A DNA stretch of 64,000 nt from Odontocerum albicorne. Taxonomy: Eukaryota > Arthropoda > Insecta > Trichoptera > Odontoceridae. Positions 32,200 to 46,195 of this stretch are shown here, piece after piece. The stretch's first letter is position 1, and every line of letters begins with the position of its first letter. The stretch is taken from assembly GCA_949825065.1 (NCBI GenBank), contig OX463848.1:34501491-34565490 (forward strand), in the 5' to 3' direction. The position numbers were made by a program, and so were the translations under genes. The notes below the pieces were generated by a model. That model worked only from the letters and a program-made list of their open reading frames with translations, had not been told where the DNA came from and searched no databases.

Positions 32200-32435
32200 T
32201 TTATAACCTGTGATTTGTTTTAGACCTTTTTACAAGTGTACGACCACAGATATCAGGGCATAAATGTAATAATAAAATTTATAATATGTGATTTGTTTTA
32301 GACCTTTTTACAAGTGTACGAACACAAATATCAGGTCATAAATGTAATACTAAAATTTATAATCTGTGATTTGTTTTAGACCTTTTTACAAGTGTACGAA
32401 CACAGATATCAGGTCATAAATGTAATAATAAAATT
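32200..32435. repeat. 78-base tandem repeat, three units
   Basis: Units start at 32200, 32278 and 32356 (TTTATAATCTGTGATTTG...). Copy B (44394-44472) has a single unit. The array is therefore a length polymorphism between the two segment copies. Confidence 0.9.
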
Positions 32436-32512
32436 ACTTTGGTTCTTTGACTTTATATGTATGTTTCTTTAATTTTTCTTGTAAATTCGTATAATAAATG
32501 AACCGTTATTGC

Positions 32513-32543
32513 ATTGCACTAAGTGCAAGCCACTTAGTGCAAT
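32513..32543. other. 13-base-pair perfect hairpin (also 44553-44583)
   Basis: ATTGCACTAAGTG and CACTTAGTGCAAT flank a 5-base loop CAAGC. It is identical in both segment copies and sits just upstream of the 44-base tandem array. Confidence 0.7.
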
Positions 32544-32649
32544 CAGTAAATAAAAATTGAATACGCAAAAAAAATTCAACCCCAATTTTACCAATTTTGA
32601 AATATCTTAAAGAACATAGCGATACGTTGTATGGATTTGTGTTAAGTTG

Positions 32650-32935
32650 AGTTCAACGTGATGAACTAGATTTCCATTGAATCCCGGTCTCGTGTTTTAA
32701 CTTGATAAACTAGTTATGTGTTGAGTCCCTGTTCCGGATTTTCGCGTGACAAACTAGACTTACATTTGATTCCCGATCCCGTATTTAAACGTGATAAACT
32801 AGATTTGCATTCAGTCTCGATTCCGTCTTTTCGTGTGATAAACTAGATTTGCGTTGAACTCCGGTCCAGAGTTTTCCCGTGATAAACTAGATTTGCGTTG
32901 AGTCCTGGTCCAGAGTTTTCACGTGATTGATACCA
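32650..32935. repeat. 44-base tandem repeat, six units (also 44680-44960)
   Basis: AACTAG cores lie at 32664, 32708, 32752, 32797, 32841 and 32885. The unit is GTGATAAACTAGATTTGCG plus a GTTGAGTCC-type half. One unit also lies in inverse orientation at about 57990-58030, next to the piggyBac-type remnant, so the array probably belongs to the 5' region of that element. Confidence 0.9.
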
Positions 32936-33039
32936 CTTTTTAACAAGGAATATAACTGGCATCTAGCAAATATATTTGTATACATTTAAATTTTAGTCTC
33001 CTTGTTTGTAACATAAACAATACCCTAGATAATGAAAAT

Positions 33040-33200
33040 ATACATTAATTGATTTATGAAGCAGATTCTGACATCGCGTCATCAATGTGCAGTGAAGTGT
33101 CAGATCTTGAAGATTTTGGCCTATAAATCTGGAGACCAAATCCAATCTCCGGACCCAAATAAAATAAGAAATTTGAAAGATCCTCCGAACAAGTAGCTAA
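33040..33200 (+). pseudogene. Acidic N-terminal remnant of a piggyBac-type element (also 45065-45240)
   Basis: Decayed codons read ADSDIASSMCSEVSDLEDFG followed by a stop. The homologous minus-strand piece at 57765-57870 lies next to a piggyBac-type cysteine-rich C-terminus. Acidic N-termini are usual for piggyBac transposases. It is non-functional. Confidence 0.5.
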
Positions 33201-33404
33201 AGAACATGTCTAAACATATGCATTCAACATGCTAACTAGACCACAGAGATCTGCATACCAAACTAAGATTTTTAAACAAAAGTACAAAGTCTCACTACAA
33301 TATTCTTAAAATTGACTTAGATATACTCGTAAAACATTAAGTAAACCCTTCACGAAAATCAAAATTCCTCAAAACAAACCGGACACAGGGAAAAGTTGTC
33401 ATGA

Positions 33405-34390
33405 TTTTGATCGGGTCTTAAATCGTTTGTATTTTAGCTAAGAATAAGTAAACATATGATCATTGATACTTTTAATAAAAATATTTTTTTATATACAAGA
33501 TTTATCTCTCTTGTATTGAATAAACTCCACCATCGATTTTGATCGGGTCATAAAGTGCTAATATTTTAGCACAGAATGATTTAATTATTTTTTTAGATAT
33601 TGATGCTTTTAAAAAAGGTCTTTTTTACATACAAGATTTAACTCTCTTGTATTGAATAAACTCCACCCATGATTTTTATCTGGTCATAATGTGTTAATAT
33701 CATACATTATATTAGCACAGAATGGGTCAACGTATGCTTATTGATACTGTGGGAACCACGGTCGTCGCTGAATATTGTCAACACATACGGTCAACGACCG
33801 ACGAAACAACCTTTGGATACCCCGACGAATTATATTTTACAGTCCGAAGGTCACATGCCAAAACATTGACGCGGCCGGACATCGCGCCGCATTCCATAGT
33901 AGAAAGAGAACGCATCACGCTGTCTCGCCGGTTCCGTAAATAAATTGTTTACCTACAATACTGTTTACGATATCTACAATACTTCAATTGACCATTTCTG
34001 AACGCACAGAAGCGAGATAAAAATATATCGCGGACGCACTCCCGCGCCCATTCTGAAATGTTATAAATACCCACATACTGATAAATAAAGTATTCATTCA
34101 CTCTCTCCTTCCGCATTGCGATTTAACGTATTTTATTTATTTACCAACAACTACTATCATCATCTCTCCAATAAGAAGCATTCCGCTAAAATACTTTTAA
34201 TAAAAATATTTTTTACATACAAGATTGGACTACCTTGTATTGAATAAACTCCACCCTTATTTTGGATCGGATCATAGAGTGCATATATTTTAGCATAGAA
34301 TGGATCAATGTATGCTTATTGACACTTTTAATAAAAATCTTTTTTACATACAAGATTTCATTCTCTTGTATTGAATAAATTCCACCCTTA
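33405..34390. repeat. ~130-base degenerate tandem repeat split by an LTR (also 45405-46395)
   Basis: Four units share TTTGATCGGGTCATAAAG, ATTTTAGCACAGAATG and CTTGTATTGAATAAACTCC. Unit anchors are near 33409, 33541, 33677 and 34265. The jump between the third and fourth is caused by the LTR at 33748-34190. Confidence 0.85.
33748..34190 (+). mobile_element. Solo LTR, 443 bases (also 45753-46195)
   Basis: The insert starts TGTGGGAACCACGG and ends TTCCGCTAAA. It is flanked by ATAC on both sides (33744-33747, 34191-34194), a 4-base target duplication. Excising it restores the interrupted tandem unit. A TATAAATACCC box and a GATAAATAAAG polyadenylation region lie in LTR order near 34068-34090. 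It is the same family as 20496-20970. Without internal genes I cannot tell Gypsy from BEL/Pao. The 73-codon frame inside it is not a gene. Confidence 0.8.
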
Positions 34391-35800
34391 GCTTCAACCC
34401 AGTACAAGAAAAAGAAAAGATAACAGACTCGAGGGATGGAATAAGTCTAACGATAGCAACAACACGTTACATGTAGAGTACAGCCTATATGTATCATATT
34501 ATATGAACATGTATCGCTGAGCACGTATTAAATATTAGAACATCAGTTGCTCTCAGCAAATCTGCTCAGTGCTCGGGATCATTAAACTTAATTGCTGCAA
34601 CTAATCGCTAACAACAATTAGCTCTCCCCCGAGATGTAATCTGGATGATTATTATCGCATTTTGTCTTCTAATACTGTCTAATGTGAACTCTCAGAAACG
34701 CCTACATTTTGTTAGAGAACATCGTTACATTTAGGAGGGCAATTAAATACTCGCTTTTATTATGGTTATTAAATGAAATATTTAAATGTATTAACTACCA
34801 AAAAATGCCTCTTATTATTAAATTTATTTTACAATATTTATTTGAAAACTTCAATGTACAACTTGGAGAGTCAATTAAACTTAGAACTATCAGAAAAATC
34901 GTTAAACAATTTTGTTTTCAGTGTTCGCTGAAATTGTTATTTCACCTGTGAGTCATACGATCAATGTGACATTATAAAATATTTGATTAATAAGCGTATT
35001 CCATAATTTTATTTTTTAAAGTTTTATCAGTGTTTATTTCGTAAAACTCCATTATCAGTATTGACAAAGGAAAAGATTAATCATATTTTTAACCCTACAC
35101 CGCATGACATCATGGATTTTGATGAAATTTATACTCAGCATAGGAAAAGTGATATATACAACGGGAAAAATAATGAAAAAAATCAAAAACAATTTTTAGT
35201 GTTTTTTTTTATTGAAAAAATGCACGATGATGCAAATTTGCTTTACATGAAATTTGCTTTGCTTGAAAAAATGCACGATGATGCAAATTTTGTTGATTTT
35301 TACCATGCAGATAAGTTTTTATATGAAAATATTGTGTAAATAAATAAAACGTACCTGAATTTTTATTATTTTTTAAATTCTAAAACACTTTTATTATGAT
35401 TTAATTAATTCTTGAAATGCAGTAAAAAGTTGAATCCACCATTCCTCCAAGTGTCAGAATAAAATCATTTTTTGATATACAAACACCTTTTAAAAAAAAA
35501 TTGCAAATAGTCAACAAGAGAGATAGTTGTACCATATAATTTTAGTGTATTTTATTCCCAAAGATGATCTTGCATTTATCATATCTTGCATTTTTTAATT
35601 ATCGTGATGCAAATTAGCATCCCAATGCACTATATGGTCTGAGTCTGCTAAATAAATAAATTATTAGCGATATGGAATTGTAAAAGAATATTCCATACAT
35701 AATATTATGTTTCTCAAATTTATACAATTTAAGACCTTAAAAATAGCTCTACTCTAGAATAAATTCAAGTATTTGTAAGGGGAAGATGCGTATCAAAATG
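34391..35800. other. Unclassified repeat-like segment (copy B 46396-47825)
   Basis: Contains an 80-codon frame (34709-34951) and a 92-codon frame (35061-35339). The latter has an internal duplication (EKMHDDAN twice) from a ~55-base repeat, GAAAAAATGCACGATGATGC. Neither shows a known domain, and copy B breaks the second frame. Octamer-like ATGCAAAT occurs three times. Confidence 0.4.
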
Positions 35801-35804
35801 ACAA

Positions 35805-36000
35805 CCTCCGTGGTCTAGTAAGTAAGACGTTTGTCTCCCGATCCGGAGGTTACAAGCTCAATTTCCGTTAGTGCTCAATTTTTTAAAAGGGTTTCAGTTT
35901 TGGTTTTCACATAAAGCATCTTCAGATTAGTTAGAAGAGATATGAAAATAAATCCACAAGATTGTAATATGTTCAATGAAATTGTAACAATACAGTATAA
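35805..36000 (+). mobile_element. SINE-A copy (also 47830-48040)
   Basis: Head ACCTCCGTGGTCTAGTAAG, B-box-like GTTACAAGCTCAATTTCC, linker TTTCAGTTTTGGTTTTC. The tail hairpin is partly deleted here but present in copy B (GATTGCCATATGAAAATAAA). Confidence 0.75.
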
Positions 36001-36039
36001 TCACTGACCTTCAGAGTTTGCTACATGTTTGTAATAATA

Positions 36040-36130
36040 ATTATAATAATAATAAAGGGACAATTTATATAGCGCCGTTTAGAGAGCAAACTCTCCTCAA
36101 GGGCGCTCTAACGCAGGACTCGAACCAACT
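36040..36130 (+). mobile_element. MITE M1 5' fragment (also 48075-48165)
   Basis: AATAATAATAAAGGGACAAT, TATAGCGCCGTTTAGAGAGC, CTCTCCTCAAGGGCGC and then AGGACTCGAACC. The rest of the element is lost. Confidence 0.65.
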
Positions 36131-36176
36131 TGTAAATACTAATACCCCTTATTTTTCAAAGTTATAAGAATCGCTG

Positions 36177-38610
<2,434 letters not shown>

Positions 38611-38810
38611 NNNNNNNNNNNNNNNNNNNNNNNNNNNNNNNNNNNNNNNNNNNNNNNNNNNNNNNNNNNNNNNNNNNNNNNNNNNNNNNNNNNNNNNNNN
38701 NNNNNNNNNNNNNNNNNNNNNNNNNNNNNNNNNNNNNNNNNNNNNNNNNNNNNNNNNNNNNNNNNNNNNNNNNNNNNNNNNNNNNNNNNNNNNNNNNNNN
38801 NNNNNNNNNN
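38611..38810. other. Assembly gap of exactly 200 N
   Basis: A round-number N run implies an estimated or arbitrary gap. It lies between the third (AT)n array and the start of segment copy B. Confidence 0.98.
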
Positions 38811-41759
38811 GTTGGTAGTCAAGTATTTGTCAAAAAGGCTACAGTTTTGGTTTTCATTCAAAGTTTGTATAACACCTGTCTGGTTAATTAGTTTGGTAGA
38901 AGGCGCCTGTCATGGTTACACACTGGCAGGTATTCAGGTATTCAGACAGTTGAGAAACTATTCCGTGCCGCTAAAGACATTTATATTTTCTCTAGAGTAA
39001 TCGGCAATGTCTTAGGGATCGAACAGTCATATAGAGACGGTTTGGACATTATGAACATGTGGTTGACAAAATTATGTAATTTCTCTTATAAACCGTACAC
39101 ATAATGAATAAGAACCGTAAATAATGATAATAAAAAGAACAACTTATATAGCGCCATTTAGAGAGCAAAGTCTCCTCAAAGGATATTCTGAGTGATGTTA
39201 TAAATTTTCAATTATCTTTTAGTTTGTTTTCCCTTGAAGAGTTTCTGCGATGTTCTTACCAAATATGTATATATTTTTAAATATACGCAGAAGCGAGGAA
39301 GTACCTGATTAAATGGCTGCAGTCACCACCACCTTTAAATTCTTATACTAAACTTATATACTCGTACATTTATAAAATGTCTATAAAATGGTTCGGATTC
39401 CGAGTTAAAGCGCCCTTGAGGAGAGTCTGCTCTCTAAACGACGATATGTAAATTGTCCTTTTATCACTAAAATTAATTATTTCACAGAATCTAATATCAC
39501 ATTTATGAGCGAATTGTTCCTCCTTGAAGTGTTTATGCTAGACTTATCTCAGATGTGAGTATTATAAAGCTGATAGCGAATGTATCTACATTCTTGCAAA
39601 TTATTTTTCTTCTTGTTTTGATTTCACCCCATGTTGTGTAATTTGAAATGCCTTGGGGTGGTGGCGCGGGTTGTAATGGTTCCTTGTAAAGGGAGAGGCA
39701 TTTATATTCATGAATCTCAACGAGAACCACGTAAATGGGTCTTGCTTACAGCGCTCATTCTCAGAATCTGTTCTACCATCTGCTTCGTCTTGTGCTGTCA
39801 CTCGCAATCATGGCGTTGCTCTTTGTCTTCTTTTTCTAATGTTTTTAGCTTTAATTGATAATTTAAAGGCATTTTTTTTAAAGGTAAGTTTAGATATATA
39901 ATATCACACCTTGTCCCTTTTAGAGTTGGAAGGAGGCCAGATCTCCAGACTTTTGTATTCATACACGAAGATCCGTCCACATCCATATATCTCGCCATAC
40001 ATACTCTTCAGTTTTTCATACTCTTACCTTTTATTAAGTCGAAATTTCTTCAAATATCTTCTTCCATTATTTTCTCGGTCTACTTGTTCCACGCTATTTC
40101 ATTCATTTCAGACATGATTATTATTATTTGTTTCGTTATATATTTTGCAACTCATTATCTCAATGTTGACAAACCATTTCAAGTTATCTTTCTTAATTCT
40201 ACATCTAACATATGTTTCTAATAAACAGTTATCCTTTATTAGATCACTCTTTTCTCTAAATATATATTATAATACAAGATATTCTACGCAAGGCGCACAT
40301 TTCCATGCATCAAGGTTGGCACTTATACACCACTTTGCTCATTAAGTAATTTAGATGACATAGCTTTTAGTAGCCTCTGACACTTAAGCGTCATTTATGC
40401 GTTTTATTTATTCGATTTCTTTTCAACTATTTAATTCATTATGTAGCTTTTGATGTTGACTGATGTAATTCAACAAAACTACCACTGAAGGGCTTCAATG
40501 AATACTCGATAATAATGGATTATATGATCTGACATGGAGCCTTAGAAGTATAGTTGGTTTATACTCTTGATCCTCACATTTGGAGCATGTCCAGTTATTT
40601 ACAAGTGATTATTGGCAGGACTAGGAATCACCCATAAAGCCTTATTTTTAAGTCTTATTTTGATAACTTACTAACCTCCTGTGATTGATTCTCTTGTGTT
40701 CATGGTTGAACTGATGATGCGGTTATTTTGAATGATATAGCCTGAAAATAAAATAATTTTCAGCCCCATTAAGCGAGTCATTGGTTTAAAGCTACTGAAG
40801 AAACTTCATTAGTTGAAATGTTCTGAAAAGAATTTAAATCAATAGCTTTAAATTGTGTAACGCCGCAATACTGGGAAACGTGCTGCACTGAGGAGCCACA
40901 GATTGTTGACCGTCTTGGCTACCTCGATCGGCCTTTTTGGGCAATCTAGCCCTATAGCATGGAATATACTTCCATAACAGTGATGACAGGCTGATGTATT
41001 TAAAGCAATCAAGACGATTTTTAAATTCGCAATAAGTTTTATTCAAATGTAGGAGTCTTTGCAATGATATTTCATATCTAGATGGCGTCAGAAAAATATA
41101 TAAATATAAATGTTGATAAAGAAGGTGCGTAATTTGCGATTCATCTGTACAATACCACTACATACCTTGAAAATCTAACAAACTCTTTCCAACGAAGACA
41201 GACTTGCACCTATTTAAGAATCTACCAGATAACGATTCGAAGCCCCCTCGGGTCGACGACAATCGTTGTATTGTATCACACTTTCGTTTATACAGTACAA
41301 CTCTTTAAACCAATCAGAACATTTTCATAGAGACCGTAAGTGAAAACCACACAGGAACCCTTTGTTAAAAAAACTGGAATTCATCGCGAATTGAACCTGC
41401 ATTCTCCAAGTTAGAAAAGAGGCGTCTTACCAACTAGGCCACGGAGGTAACGTATAAATAAATTATTATGTTTATCAATAAATACGGTTTGCCTTAAGAA
41501 TGATTAGAGGTTATTATTTTATTTTTATTATCCTTTGTCTTTCAAATACTTTGTAAACAGTTGACATTTCAATAAAAGCCATCGTTGAATATTAATAATT
41601 TTCTAAGTAATATAAAATACAAATGTCTATAAATTTTAATGAAAGACATCAATGATTTTTCCAGTAAAACTGATTAACTTTCAAATGAAGTACACATTCT
41701 TCACAAAATATAATTAATAAGTCTAAGAAAATATACTACATCAATATTAAGTTGAAGTA

Positions 41760-42334
41760 TTGGGTGTTAACATAAGTTGTGTCCGTTTATTTTTTTCAAT
41801 TTAAAAATGAGCACCAAAAGTACAACAAAATGGTAAATGTTATACGTCATTCGAAAGAAAATTTTCTGCTCTACAAGATATTGTGTTTGCTTTTACGTTA
41901 CGTATATTATTTTATTTGATTACAAGCCTTCAAAATGGAATGGCAAGTAGACGAAAGTGAGCATTTTCGACACCTCCTTCTGTTCACGTTCAATCGAGGG
42001 AATGAAGCTGCCAAAGCTGCTTGCGATATTTGCGAAGTGTGCGGTGAAGATGCTATGAATGAAAGGACAGCTCGTCGATGGTTTTTGCGTTTCAAAGACG
42101 GTAATTTCAACCTTTAAAGACATGGAGCGTTCCGGACGACCAGTGGACTTCGATGAGAACCGCTTAAACCATATTATTCATGAAGATCCCCTTCAAACAT
42201 GCGTAAAAGCAAACACAATATCTTGTAGAACAGAAAATTTTCTTTCGAATGACGTATACCATTTACCATTTTGTTTTACTTTTGGTGCTCATTTTTAAAT
42301 TGGAAAAACAGACACCACTTATGTTAACACCTAA
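41760..42334 (+). mobile_element. Mariner-type deletion derivative, copy B
   Basis: TA flanks (41758-41759, 42335-42336). It is the same element as 30485-31058 with few substitutions. The second half of the DNA-binding region (MERSGRPVDFDENRLNHI) is open in frame 42059-42298. Confidence 0.9.
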
Positions 42335-43180
42335 TAGATATGTAGTTTAAGAAAAACGATAAATAAGATGCTGAGGAAAAAGGAAATCCTAAGAGATGCA
42401 TACTTAGAGACTAAGGATGTATAAAATATATTTGTGATAATAATTATTAAGCGCAATCTATAGTAGAAGGTCGAAAAATTGGAGCAAATTGAGAAATTCT
42501 GTTAATTGGGTAGAATTTTCTCAAGTGATGAAAACTTTACGAGGGATATCGAATAGCGTGTAGCAGTTGGAAACAAAACCAATAGGGCACTAGAACATTT
42601 ATATTTGAGCCGGATAATATAAGAAAATCTTAAAATGATGGTCCACAATAGTGTTTTGGTACCAACTTTGATGTATGGGAGTGAAAAGTCTGACTAAAGG
42701 CGTGCACTAAGAAGAATTCATGGAGTGACAATGAATGATAGAATACGTAATGAAGTGATAAGGAACGCATGTGAACTAAAAGTTGATGTGTTAAGTAAGA
42801 TGAAGAAGAGCACGCTGAGATGGTTTGGGCGTGTAAAACGAATGAACGAATAAAAACTAACGAAGTAGACGTATAGTGCAAATGTGAGTAGAAGGCGAGG
42901 GAGAGCAAAACCAAGGAAAGTATAGTTAGATAAAGTGAATGATGTTCTCAAAGAAGGAATCATAAAAAGTCAGAGACATCATAGAAGTTGTATGGATGTA
43001 GAAGAGGCTAAGAATGTGTCGAGATAGGCATGTATGGAGCTCTGTCCTCTCCGCCTATTCCAACAAGGGAATGGCGTGATTGTTGATCTGTATGTGCGTA
43101 TGTCATTATCATTATTATTACTATAAACAATAAAAAAAGAGAACTTATATAGCGGTGTTTAGAGAGCAAGCTCTCCTTAA

Positions 43181-44096
43181 CCCTTGCCGATCTGTGAACG
43201 GACAAGAGTGACCAAGACGTATATTTTATTTAATTTCTCGAAATATACTGCTTGCAGGGTCTTCATACTTTATGTATTCTTCATCGAAGCCTCTATAATT
43301 TGAATGATGTCATTACGAAATAAAATCATTAACAAATATCAACAGAAATTAATGATAATAAATCGAGAATTGACGAAATGTCAAAACACTCCGTATGACT
43401 CATTCTTTTTTGACAGTTAATATTTTACGAGTACATTCGTTCCAGGGATTGGTTACCAGTTTTATCAAACACCTGTGCGTTTAGTACATAGAATAGAAAC
43501 AAAAGTTATTTCGTGCCCCAATTGCGATAGACTTTCTCCACAGGATTAAATTTTGATTTTATGATATGTTTGTCCTATTTTCAAATTTTGACCTATTTTC
43601 AAAGTGTTTATATTTTCCAAATGGCATATTTTATTGATTTGAATTTTGTGTTTGTTGTTATATTATTATTTTTGAATTTATATATTCATTTTATATTTTG
43701 TTAATATGTTAATTGTTGTCTTAATTCGAATTATATTTTTATTGCCAAAAAATACACGCTATATTTTATTGTATAATTTTATGATTTTTTTTTTAAAAGG
43801 TTGGAGACCTCTTTTCAGTCATGCGCATTCTGAACGTTGCGCAGACCGAACGACGCAGTGGGAAAATTATATTCCTATAGAAATGTCACCTCTCTGTTTC
43901 AACTCTTATTTTATCATTTCTTACACTTATTTTATATTATTCGACATTTTATTACATAATAAAATAATGTTTATAGCTAATTACAAAAAAAAACTAATAG
44001 ATTTTGCATAATTTTAATTTAAAACATACGTGTTTACTGTACCCTCAGTGTCCAACACCGTTACTGGTGTAATTTTTTAGCATAGTAAGGGAAGTG
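43181..44096. mobile_element. TTAA-flanked insertion (piggyBac-like MITE), present only in copy B
   Basis: The 916-base insert is flanked by TTAA at 43177-43180 and 44097-44100. Copy A has one TTAA at the matching place (31911-31914). Precise TTAA duplication is the signature of the piggyBac superfamily. The left end is CCCTTGCCGATCTG and the right end, read inward, CACTTCCCTTAC. They share CnCTTnCC only, so the terminal repeat is short or decayed. A 101-codon frame (43706-44011) has no transposase similarity that I can see. Confidence 0.8.
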
Positions 44097-45752
44097 TTAA
44101 GGACGCTCTCACTGGAGACTCACTTTTATTGACAGATTAAAAATATTGCAAAATTAATATAAATACATTTGCTTGTGGCCTAGTTGATAAAATGCCTGTC
44201 TTTCAAATCGGGGATTACGGTTTCGAGCCCAATTCATTTTGAAATGAGTTCTAGAGTAGTGTTCATTTAAGACCTCTTCACCATTTTCCTGTTTTGTTTG
44301 AAGAGATTGCCACTTGAAAATACACCCGCCAGGTTGTTCTGTATACAATGAAAGTTAATACAATACAATAAAAAAATAAATCTATAATGATTCAATTTAT
44401 AATCTGTGATTTGTTTTAGACCTTTTTACAAGTGTACGACCACAGATATCAGGTCATAAATGTAATAATAAAATTACTTTGGTTCTTTGACTTTATATGT
44501 ATGTTTCTTTAATTTTTCTTGTAAATTCGTATAATAAATGTACCGTTATTGCATTGCACTAAGTGCAAGCCACTTAGTGCAATCAGTAAATAAAAATTGA
44601 ATACGCAAAAAAATTCAACCCCAATTTTGAAATATCTTAAAGAACATAGCGATACGTTCTATGGATTTGTGTAAAGTTGAGTTCAACGTGATGAACTAGA
44701 TTTCCATTGAATCCCGGTCCCGTGTTTTAACTTGATAAACTAGTTATGTGTTGAGTCCCTGTTCCGGATTTTCACGTGACAAACTAGATTTACGTTGAGT
44801 CCCGATCCCATATTTAAACGTGATAAACTAGATTTGCATTCAGTCTCGATTCCGTCTTTTCGTGTGATAAACTAGATTTGCGTTGAACTCCGGTACAGAG
44901 TTTTCACGCGATAAACTAGATTTGCGTTGAGTCCTGGTCCAGAGTTTTCACGTGATTGATACCACTTTTTAACAAGGAATATAACTGGCATCTAGCAAAT
45001 ATATTTGTATACATTTAAATTTTAGTTTCCTTGTTTGTAACATAGACAATACACTAGATAATGAAAATATACATTAATTGATTTATGAAGCAGATTCTGA
45101 CATCGCGTCATCAATGTGCAGTGAAGTGTCAGATTTTGAAGATTTTGGCCTATAAATCTGGAGACCAAATCCAATCTCCGGACCCAAATAATATAAGAAA
45201 TTTGAAAGATACTCCGAACAGGTAGCCAGACATATGCATTCCATCAAACATATGCATTCAACATGCCATCAAACATATGCATTCAACATGCCAACTATAC
45301 CACGGAGGTATGCATACCAAACTAAGATTTTTAAACAAAAGTACAAAGTCTCACTACAATATTCTTAAAATTGACTAAAACATACCGGACACAGGGAAAA
45401 GTTGTCATGATTTTGATCGGGTCTTAAATCGTTTGTATTTTAGCTCAGAATAAGTAAACATATGATCATTGATACTTTTAATAAAAATATTTTTTATATA
45501 CAAGATTTATCTCTCTTGTATTGAATAAACTCCACCATCGATTTTGATCGGGTCATAAAGTGCTAATATTTTAGCACAGAATGATTTAACTATTTTTTTA
45601 GATATTGATGCTTTTAAAGAAGGTCTTTTTTACATACAAGATTTAACTCTCTTGTATTGAATAAACTCCACCCATGATTTTGATCTGGTCATAATGTGTT
45701 AACATCATACATTATATTAGCACAGAATGGGTCAACGTATGCTTATTGATAC

Positions 45753-46195
45753 TGTGGGAACCACGGTCGTCGCTGAATATTGTCAACACATACGGTCAAC
45801 GACCGACGAAACGACCTTTGGATACCCCGACGAATTATATTTTACAGTCCGAAGGTCACATGCCAAAACATTGACGCGGCCGGACATCGCGCCGCATTCC
45901 ATAGTAGAAAGAGAACGCATCACGCTGTCTCGCCGGTTCCGTAAATAAATTGTTTACCTACAATACTGTTTACGATATCTACAATACTTCAATTGACCAT
46001 TTATGAACGCACAGAAGCGAGATAAAAATATATCGCGGGCGCACTCCCGCGCCCATTCTGAAATGTTATAAATACCCACATACTGATAAATAAAGTATTC
46101 ATTCACTCTCTCCTTCCGCATTGCGATTTAACGTATTTTATTTATTTACCAACAACTACTATCATCATCTCTCCAATAAGAAGCATTCCGCTAAA
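45753..46195 (+). mobile_element. Solo LTR, copy B
   Basis: Same LTR as 33748-34190 with ATAC on both sides (45749-45752, 46196-46199). Identical length of 443 bases. Confidence 0.8.

Noticed and set aside
33722..33943. 73-codon frame (also 45727-45948) as a conserved gene because it is identical in both copies
   Set aside because: It lies inside the LTR and begins in the flanking tandem repeat. Identity reflects the segment duplication, not selection.
35061..35339. 92-codon frame with an internal EKMHDDAN duplication as a gene
   Set aside because: The frame is broken in the other segment copy (47090-47360) and shows no known domain.
43706..44011. 101-codon frame inside the TTAA-flanked insert as a transposase
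   Set aside because: Hydrophobic, AT-driven composition and no DDD-type or cysteine-rich motif of piggyBac transposases.
43181..44096. Strong terminal inverted repeat for the piggyBac-like insert
   Set aside because: Only a CnCTTnCC-type match is visible between the ends, so I did not claim a well-defined inverted repeat. The call rests on the TTAA duplication and empty site.
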